From Lewinellaceae bacterium (lineage in GTDB: Bacteria; Bacteroidota; Bacteroidia; Chitinophagales; Saprospiraceae), in assembly GCA_020636215.1 (NCBI GenBank), contig JACJYG010000010.1:1-64000 (forward strand): a DNA stretch of 64,000 bases, written 5' to 3'. Both the position numbers and the translations under genes were made by a program. The stretch's first letter is position 1, and the number at the start of each line of letters is the position of its first letter. Shown here piece by piece: positions 59,651 to 64,000 of this stretch. Below the pieces are notes generated by a model. That model worked only from the letters and a program-made list of their open reading frames with translations. It was not told the DNA's origin and searched no databases.

Positions 59651-60517
59651 ATGCGTCAACTGAAGATTACCAACAAAATTACGGCCAGAGAGAGCCTGGC
59701 TTTAGATAAATACCTCAACGACATCGGTAAGATACCGATGCTGACGCCGGAAGATGAGGCGTCTCTGGCTAAACGCATCCGGGCCGGTGACCAGGACGCA
59801 TTGGATAGGCTGACAAAATCCAACCTCCGTTTTGTCGTCTCAGTTGCCAAGCAATATCAAAACCAGGGGCTTTCTCTTAGTGACCTCATCAACGAAGGCA
59901 ATGTAGGCCTGATGAAGGCTGCCCGGCGTTTCGATGAAACCAAAGGATTCAAGTTTATTTCTTACGCCGTTTGGTGGATTCGCCAATCTATCCTTCAGGC
60001 TATTGTCGAATATTCCCGTATCGTACGCCTTCCGCTCAATAAAGTGGGTTCCTATAATAAGGTCAATGAGGCGTTCCTCGCCTTTGTCCAGGAGTTTGAA
60101 CGGGAGCCAACCAATGAAGAACTGGCTGACCTGTTGGATATGACGCCCAAAGAGGTAGCCAATATGCTGAAAGGCAATGGCCGCCACGTTTCAGTTGATG
60201 CTCCGATGAGTGGCGAAGATGGGGATTCTACTATGCTCGATGTTATTTCCAGCGATGAGGATATGATGCCCGATGGCCTGCTTATGGAGCAATCGCTCAA
60301 AGAAGAAGTCCAGCAAGGCTTATCGATCCTCTCTCCACGCGAGGTCGAGGTATTGTCCTCCTATTATGGCCTGAACGGCCAAAAGGCATTGACTCTGGAA
60401 GAGATCGGCGAGCTATATGGCCTGACCCGCGAACGCGTCCGGCAAATAAAAGAACGGGCTATTCGCAGGCTCCGCAAATCCTACAACCGCAACGCCCTCA
60501 AGTCCTATCTCGGTTAG
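59651..60517 (+). CDS. rpoD: Primary RNA polymerase sigma factor (RpoD/SigA-type)
   Basis: The 288-residue housekeeping sigma factor of the short Bacteroidota type, lacking region 1.1. Region 1.2 (LDKYLNDIGKIPMLTPEDE), region 2 (NLRFVVSVAKQYQNQGLSLSD, LINEGNVGLMKAARRFDETKG, YAVWWIRQSILQAI), region 3 (NEAFLAFVQEFEREPTNEELA) and region 4 (LTLEEIGELYGLTRERVRQI, ERAIRRLRKS) are all in order. It is expected to read the TTTG / TAnnTTTG promoters marked in this window. Confidence 0.97.
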   Translation: MRQLKITNKITARESLALDKYLNDIGKIPMLTPEDEASLAKRIRAGDQDALDRLTKSNLRFVVSVAKQYQNQGLSLSDLINEGNVGLMKAARRFDETKGFKFISYAVWWIRQSILQAIVEYSRIVRLPLNKVGSYNKVNEAFLAFVQEFEREPTNEELADLLDMTPKEVANMLKGNGRHVSVDAPMSGEDGDSTMLDVISSDEDMMPDGLLMEQSLKEEVQQGLSILSPREVEVLSSYYGLNGQKALTLEEIGELYGLTRERVRQIKERAIRRLRKSYNRNALKSYLG

Positions 60518-60540
60518 GGCGGTGTAAGCAATAATACACT

Positions 60541-60578
60541 ATCCACCTTCCTCATCAGGGCGAAGGTGGATTTTTTTT
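60541..60578 (+). terminator. Terminator after rpoD
   Basis: ATCCACCTTC (60541-60550) pairs perfectly with GAAGGTGGAT (60562-60571) over an 11-nt loop, followed by eight T including the last stem base. Confidence 0.93.
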
Positions 60579-60648
60579 GGTGTTGGTTAGATCCGGTAAA
60601 TGATCCATCTTCAAAACGAAATTTGAACAAACGCTTCTTTTTTTTAAT

Positions 60649-61767
60649 ATGCCCTCTATGAAACTGCTGCTACTCATACTGTCTCTTTTCTGCCTGGCAC
60701 TCTGGAGTTGCCAACCGGACAACGACAAAGCGGCCGGCCAGGCAGGAGTGGATGCCAGAGAAGCACAGGCCTTGGTAGTCCGGCAACCATATTTTCAACT
60801 GTTGGAAGAGCCTGGAGAGGAGGGCCGCCCCCTGCAGGAGCTGCTTCCCGGCGCCATCGTATACAGCCTGGGACAGGCTAGCGGTTTTACAACCCGGCTT
60901 CAGCGGGAGGGACGAACCTACAATGAACCCTGGTTGCTGGTCCAAACCCGCGACGGGCGACAGGGGTGGGCCTATGCCGCTGCTTTTTTAGAAACTGACG
61001 AAACAGGTTCAATAGGCTTAAGCCCGCTTTCCTGGCGCCTTCGCGCTCTGGTTGGAACAGAACTGGCCGAGCGGATTGAAGCCTTCAATCAGGCCTTCGA
61101 TACCATCCGGTCGGAGAAAGCCTTGATACATCATCTTTCAACGGCTTATCTATTGCGGGATACGCTCCTGGAGTTGGCCTCCAGTTTAGGAAGTGGGCAG
61201 GATATCTTCTGGCTGAAGGAAGCCCTGCCTGTTTTATCCCCCTTCCGGCTCAAGCAGGAAGGAAATTTTTACCTCTTCATCGATTTTCGGCCTTATCTTC
61301 GCAAAGCAGCCGATACGCCCGGCCCCGCAGATGATCAATGGATGGCTTTCTGCCTGGCCGCATTTCCGGAGGATAGCATCGAGTATTTCTTTCCCTCCTG
61401 GACCATTGAGGACGCCCGGCAGAAAGGGCATAGCCTGTTGGGAAGAGGGATACATTTTACCCTGCTGAAGCGATTAGATAAACTGCTGGTTTTTAAAGAT
61501 TTATTGGGGGAAGAAATCGGCCGGTTCCGGGGCCTCTTGCTCAACGATATGACGGCTCCCGGCGTTACTTATTGGGAAGAGAGAGAGAAGGCAATTGCCG
61601 AACTGGATTCCATTCTGGCCGCTGATTTCGCCGTGCTGGGAGATAAGGGGAAAATAGCCCTGCAGGCCCGTCGGCGGCAGTTTGAAGAACCGGATCAGTA
61701 CGGGATACAATTCAACCATCGGTCGGGCATTTATGAGCCGGGTGGAGTAGAGGTACAAAAAAAATAA
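60649..61767 (+). CDS. Lipoprotein with SH3-like N-terminal domain
   Basis: A 372-residue lipoprotein: the signal ends LALWSC (Cys21). An SH3-type bacterial domain follows at about 40-120 (VRQPYFQLLEEPGEEGRPLQ, then WLLVQTRDGRQGWAYAAAF). The remaining 250 residues are helical and not recognised (LSWRLRALVGTELAERIEAF, WMAFCLAAFPEDSIEYFFPS). It is probably periplasmic and may bind peptidoglycan through the SH3 domain, which is inference. The ATG three codons further in (60658) is an alternative start. The small membrane-protein gene at 61825 follows by 57 bp and may be in the same operon. Confidence 0.78.
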   Translation: MPSMKLLLLILSLFCLALWSCQPDNDKAAGQAGVDAREAQALVVRQPYFQLLEEPGEEGRPLQELLPGAIVYSLGQASGFTTRLQREGRTYNEPWLLVQTRDGRQGWAYAAAFLETDETGSIGLSPLSWRLRALVGTELAERIEAFNQAFDTIRSEKALIHHLSTAYLLRDTLLELASSLGSGQDIFWLKEALPVLSPFRLKQEGNFYLFIDFRPYLRKAADTPGPADDQWMAFCLAAFPEDSIEYFFPSWTIEDARQKGHSLLGRGIHFTLLKRLDKLLVFKDLLGEEIGRFRGLLLNDMTAPGVTYWEEREKAIAELDSILAADFAVLGDKGKIALQARRRQFEEPDQYGIQFNHRSGIYEPGGVEVQKK

Positions 61768-61824
61768 TAATGAGGCTACTCCGGAATATTCCGGGGTGTG
61801 CCGTTCAATCCAATAAACCCTGAC

Positions 61825-62499
61825 ATGGCATTATTCGCATTATTCACATTGATTCTGGCAGCCGTCGGTGTAATATTATTAGCCAAAGTGTTTTCCAATT
61901 TTCAACCCGGTAGCCGAAAGATACAGGAAGACCTCAAAACCATGAAAGCCGATATGGACAAATGGGCTGGTGACCTGGTGCCCCTGACCAAGGAGGAAGT
62001 TGATTTGTTTTCCTTTAACCAGGAAAAGCAGTCCGTCCGGAAAGGGCTGACCCGCACGGCGAAAGGAATATTCACTTCCATTTACCACGAGCCGGTGGTG
62101 GCTTATAGCTATCGGGAATACCTGGGGTCGGGCCGCAATGGCCTGCTTTACGTCCGCACCAGCAACCGGGAATATGTGTACCGCTTCCGGAAAAACTCGG
62201 TAGAAGTATCCGTGAACGGTAAACCGGTAGGCACTCTTAAAGATAACAGCGTTTTATATGGCGGCCGGAGCAACCGCGTATTGGCCCGAATCAACCGGGA
62301 AACAGATACCCTCTTGTTGCCGGTATTGGTCAACGAGCGGGAAGTGGCCAGCGTCGCAAAGCTGGATAAAAAGGCCCAGGCAGCCAAACTCGGCCAGCGC
62401 GCTTTCGAATTTGTCAAAGAGGATATGACCCAGGAGGAAAAAGAGGTATTCCTTTCCCTGGGAGTGCTGGAAGTACTGGAACAATCCCTGAGCCGATGA
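61825..62499 (+). CDS. Membrane-anchored protein of unknown function
   Basis: From ATG 61825 the product is 224 residues. A single N-terminal membrane helix (ALFTLILAAVGVILLAKVF) is followed by a short linker helix and a soluble beta-rich domain (YVYRFRKNSVEVSVNGKPVG, VLARINRETDTLLLPVLVNE) and a helical end. I do not recognise a family. A GTG in frame at 61798 is a weaker start. An exact 14-bp palindrome CCGGAATATTCCGG (61781-61794) lies between it and the SH3-lipoprotein gene. Confidence 0.7.
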   Translation: MALFALFTLILAAVGVILLAKVFSNFQPGSRKIQEDLKTMKADMDKWAGDLVPLTKEEVDLFSFNQEKQSVRKGLTRTAKGIFTSIYHEPVVAYSYREYLGSGRNGLLYVRTSNREYVYRFRKNSVEVSVNGKPVGTLKDNSVLYGGRSNRVLARINRETDTLLLPVLVNEREVASVAKLDKKAQAAKLGQRAFEFVKEDMTQEEKEVFLSLGVLEVLEQSLSR

Positions 62500-62515
62500 G
62501 TACAGGCCTTTCTTT

Positions 62516-62546
62516 TTTGTAAAACCCGCCGGATGCTTTATCTTTG
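62516..62546 (+). promoter_or_regulatory. Promoter of the Nudix-like gene
   Basis: TTTG (62516-62519), a 19-nt spacer and TATCTTTG (62539-62546), a perfect match to TTTG-N19-TAnnTTTG. The start is expected near 62553, 77 nt before ATG 62630. Confidence 0.8.
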
Positions 62547-62629
62547 CAAGATGCCCAGCTTGAAACCTTTTTCCTGAATAACTGTTATGCAAATGATTTT
62601 TGTTGGCGGATAGCCGAAAAGTAACTGTT

Positions 62630-63046
62630 ATGAATTTGTCCAAAAAAGCAAACCTGATTATTTATAGGTTCCGGGAAAAAGGCTTGGAAGTGTTCCTGGT
62701 CAACGCGGACAAAAAGAGCGACAACTGGGAAATACCCCAGGGCCCTCTCAATGATGAGCGTTCCCAGCATTTTAAGGAGGAAGACCGGCTCATCGAACTC
62801 GATCCGGTTCAACAGGAAAGCGGTGACCTGGAAGAAGCCTGGGCTGTCGAAGGGGACTGGCATGAGATCCCTTCTCTGAAAGGCATGTTGTATGAAGATG
62901 CCAAGTATCTGAAAGATAAAGTCATGGAAATGGGCGCCTTCTTCGTCGTAAAGGAAGCCTTCAAAAAAGTGTTACCCCACCAGTACGGATTTTTAAAAGA
63001 ACTCAAAGATATCCTGGTTGACCGCAATTCGGTTAAGGATATTTAG
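62630..63046 (+). CDS. Nudix-fold protein without a recognisable Nudix box
   Basis: A 138-residue protein from ATG 62630 (a TTG at 62600 is less likely). The strand pattern ANLIIYRFREKGLEVFLV, NADKKSDNWEIPQGPL and AWAVEGDWHEIPS follows Nudix hydrolases, as does the closing ..ILVDRNS.. helix. The catalytic Nudix box (GX5EX7REUXEEXGU) should follow the EIPQG segment; instead there is NDERSQHFKEEDRLIELDP, which lacks the REUXEE core. It is therefore probably a binding or regulatory member rather than a hydrolase. It ends inside a 24-bp inverted repeat shared with the ABC exporter's terminator. Confidence 0.65.
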   Translation: MNLSKKANLIIYRFREKGLEVFLVNADKKSDNWEIPQGPLNDERSQHFKEEDRLIELDPVQQESGDLEEAWAVEGDWHEIPSLKGMLYEDAKYLKDKVMEMGAFFVVKEAFKKVLPHQYGFLKELKDILVDRNSVKDI

Positions 63047-63097
63047 AGTTTGGCCAAATTTCAGCCCGAAGGATGAAATTTGGCCAAGCTCTAAATA
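63040..63097. terminator. Long bidirectional hairpin at the Nudix/ABC junction
   Basis: The arm at 63040-63063 pairs with 63074-63097 over a 10-nt loop: 24 base pairs with a single G-T pair (core TTGGCCAAATTTCA / TGAAATTTGGCCAA). It includes the Nudix-like gene's stop codon and ends 7 bp before the ABC gene's stop, so it probably terminates both convergent genes. Confidence 0.88.
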
Positions 63098-63103
63098 TAG
63101 GGA

Positions 63104-64000
63104 TCACTCTGCCGAGACAGCCCCTACCTGCACTCTCCACAAACTGGCGTATTCCCCATTAGCTGTCAGGAGGCTATCGTGACGGCCCTGCTCTACAATC
63201 TGCCCATCTTTTATCACTACGATCTTATCAGCATGCCGAATGGTCGAAAGGCGATGAGCAATGATAATCGCAGTTTTTCCTCTTGATAATTGGCTTAGGT
63301 TTTCTTGAATGGCGCGCTCAGTTTCCGTATCCACCGCGCTGGTAGCCTCATCCAGAATAAGGATGGGCGCATCTTTAAGGATGGCTCGGGCAATACTCAG
63401 CCGCTGCCGCTGCCCACCGGATAGTTTGATCCCCCTTTCCCCGACAATGCTTTCGTACTGATCGGGTAGTTGGGTGATAAAATCATGCAGCTGAGCCTTT
63501 CGGGCAGCTTCTATTACTTTTTCCATGGAACAATCCGCCAGTCCGTAAGCGATATTTTCGCGAATCGTACCGTGGAAAAGGTAAACATCCTGGCTGACGA
63601 GTGCAATTTGTTGCCGTAACTGGCTGATTGTAAGCTGCCGGATGTCGATGCCTTCCAGACGGATAGAACCTCCGGTTACATCATAAAGCCGTAGCAGAAG
63701 TTTGATGAGCGTAGTTTTGCCACCACCGGTAGGGCCGGCAATACCAATGGCCTGGCCGGCTTCAACATGCAGGTTGAGTTGGCGGAGGACGGGCTGGCCA
63801 GGTTGGTAGGCGAATGTGACGTCCTGAAGGTGGAGGTTGCCGGCCACTACTGGTAATTCATGCGGCGTTTCGGGGTCAACAATTTGGCGTGGGGTATCGA
63901 TCAGCCCGAAGATCCGGCGCGCCGAAGCTCGTGCCCGTTCGTATTCATCAAAAACGACGCCCAGGCGGGTAACCGGCCAGAGGAGGCGCTGGGTCATCAT
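63104..64000 (-). CDS. ABC exporter, ATP-binding part (N-terminus outside window)
   Basis: The C-terminal 298 residues of a type I ABC exporter; the frame continues past the right edge, so the membrane domain is missing from view. The last membrane helix and coupling region (LLWPVTRLGVVFDEYERARASARRIF) precede the nucleotide-binding domain: Walker A GPTGGGKTT, Q-loop LVSQDVYLFHGTIRENIAYG, signature LSGGQRQRLSIARA, Walker B ILILDEATSAVD and the switch His in IAHRLSTIRHAD. The subfamily is like MsbA or multidrug half-transporters; the substrate cannot be told. The methionine at 64000 is only the edge, not the real start. Confidence 0.93.
   Translation of the reverse strand: MMTQRLLWPVTRLGVVFDEYERARASARRIFGLIDTPRQIVDPETPHELPVVAGNLHLQDVTFAYQPGQPVLRQLNLHVEAGQAIGIAGPTGGGKTTLIKLLLRLYDVTGGSIRLEGIDIRQLTISQLRQQIALVSQDVYLFHGTIRENIAYGLADCSMEKVIEAARKAQLHDFITQLPDQYESIVGERGIKLSGGQRQRLSIARAILKDAPILILDEATSAVDTETERAIQENLSQLSRGKTAIIIAHRLSTIRHADKIVVIKDGQIVEQGRHDSLLTANGEYASLWRVQVGAVSAE

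Noticed and set aside
1..64000. tRNA, rRNA, insertion sequence or prophage
   Set aside because: No tRNA-like T-loop, rRNA segment, transposase, integrase or phage structural motif was recognised in either strand by eye; a covariance-model scan would be the decisive test.

Overview
The window looks like a chromosomal segment of a member of the Bacteroidota, most likely a Saprospiraceae-type bacterium (inferred, not tested). The reasons are six secreted proteins ending in type IX secretion (T9SS) sorting domains with FPNP-like openings, an ECF sigma / FecR / TonB-receptor cassette, a BatA-type membrane protein, a DUF4836 lipoprotein, a short primary sigma factor, and several promoters of the Bacteroidota form TTTG-N19/20-TAnnTTTG. 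I found no rRNA, tRNA, CRISPR array, insertion sequence, phage gene or replication origin.

Layout. 1-9.2 kb: a DUF4836 lipoprotein cut by the left edge, polyphosphate kinase, a DUF72 protein, a small lipoprotein plus triosephosphate isomerase, a LexA/CI-like S24 regulator with a coupled 78-residue protein, and biotin carboxylase. 9.2-19.1 kb: acetoacetyl-CoA synthetase; lptE, a sigma-54 activator and miaB on the minus strand, split by a plus-strand M43-like metalloprotease with eight cysteine-rich repeats; a DUF4349 lipoprotein. 19.1-33.9 kb: a TonB receptor, two related T9SS cargo proteins, an S9 peptidase, a YigZ/IMPACT protein, a caspase-like protease with an EAD11-like adaptor domain, and an STN-type TonB receptor with its FecR and ECF sigma factor. 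33.9-46.5 kb: a Dna2-like nuclease-helicase, an RmlD-like reductase, a secreted protein, a 39-copy heptamer array, a BatA-type protein, a vanadium haloperoxidase-like secreted protein and a RamB/PrpR-like regulator. 46.5-64 kb: pckA, tex, a reprolysin-like secreted protease, a TPR protein, etfBA, rpsO, pnp, the primary sigma factor, three small envelope or Nudix-like genes and an ABC exporter cut by the right edge.

How the genes fit together. Central carbon and lipid metabolism (tpiA, accC, aacS, pckA, etfBA) is interleaved with housekeeping RNA functions (miaB, rpsO, pnp, tex, rpoD) and an envelope or secretome component (lptE, TonB receptors, T9SS cargo). The RamB-like regulator is divergent from pckA. 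The intergenic interval carries TTGCAA-core palindromes, an AGAGAAA inverted repeat and a terminator-like leader hairpin, suggesting regulated gluconeogenesis.

Most unusual signals. (1) The caspase-EAD11 gene has 15 tandem 7/8-bp units plus a C9 run in its linker, so copy-number change would shift frame and switch off the adaptor domain. (2) Short 7-9-bp tandem tracts of several unrelated sequences recur through the window, mostly where two genes converge; the other convergent junctions nearly all carry hairpins. (3) A 51-bp element of two mutually inverted 17-bp near-palindromes with a 17-nt spacer occurs twice. (4) A heptamer array with strong G-quadruplex potential abuts the promoter of the BatA-type gene.
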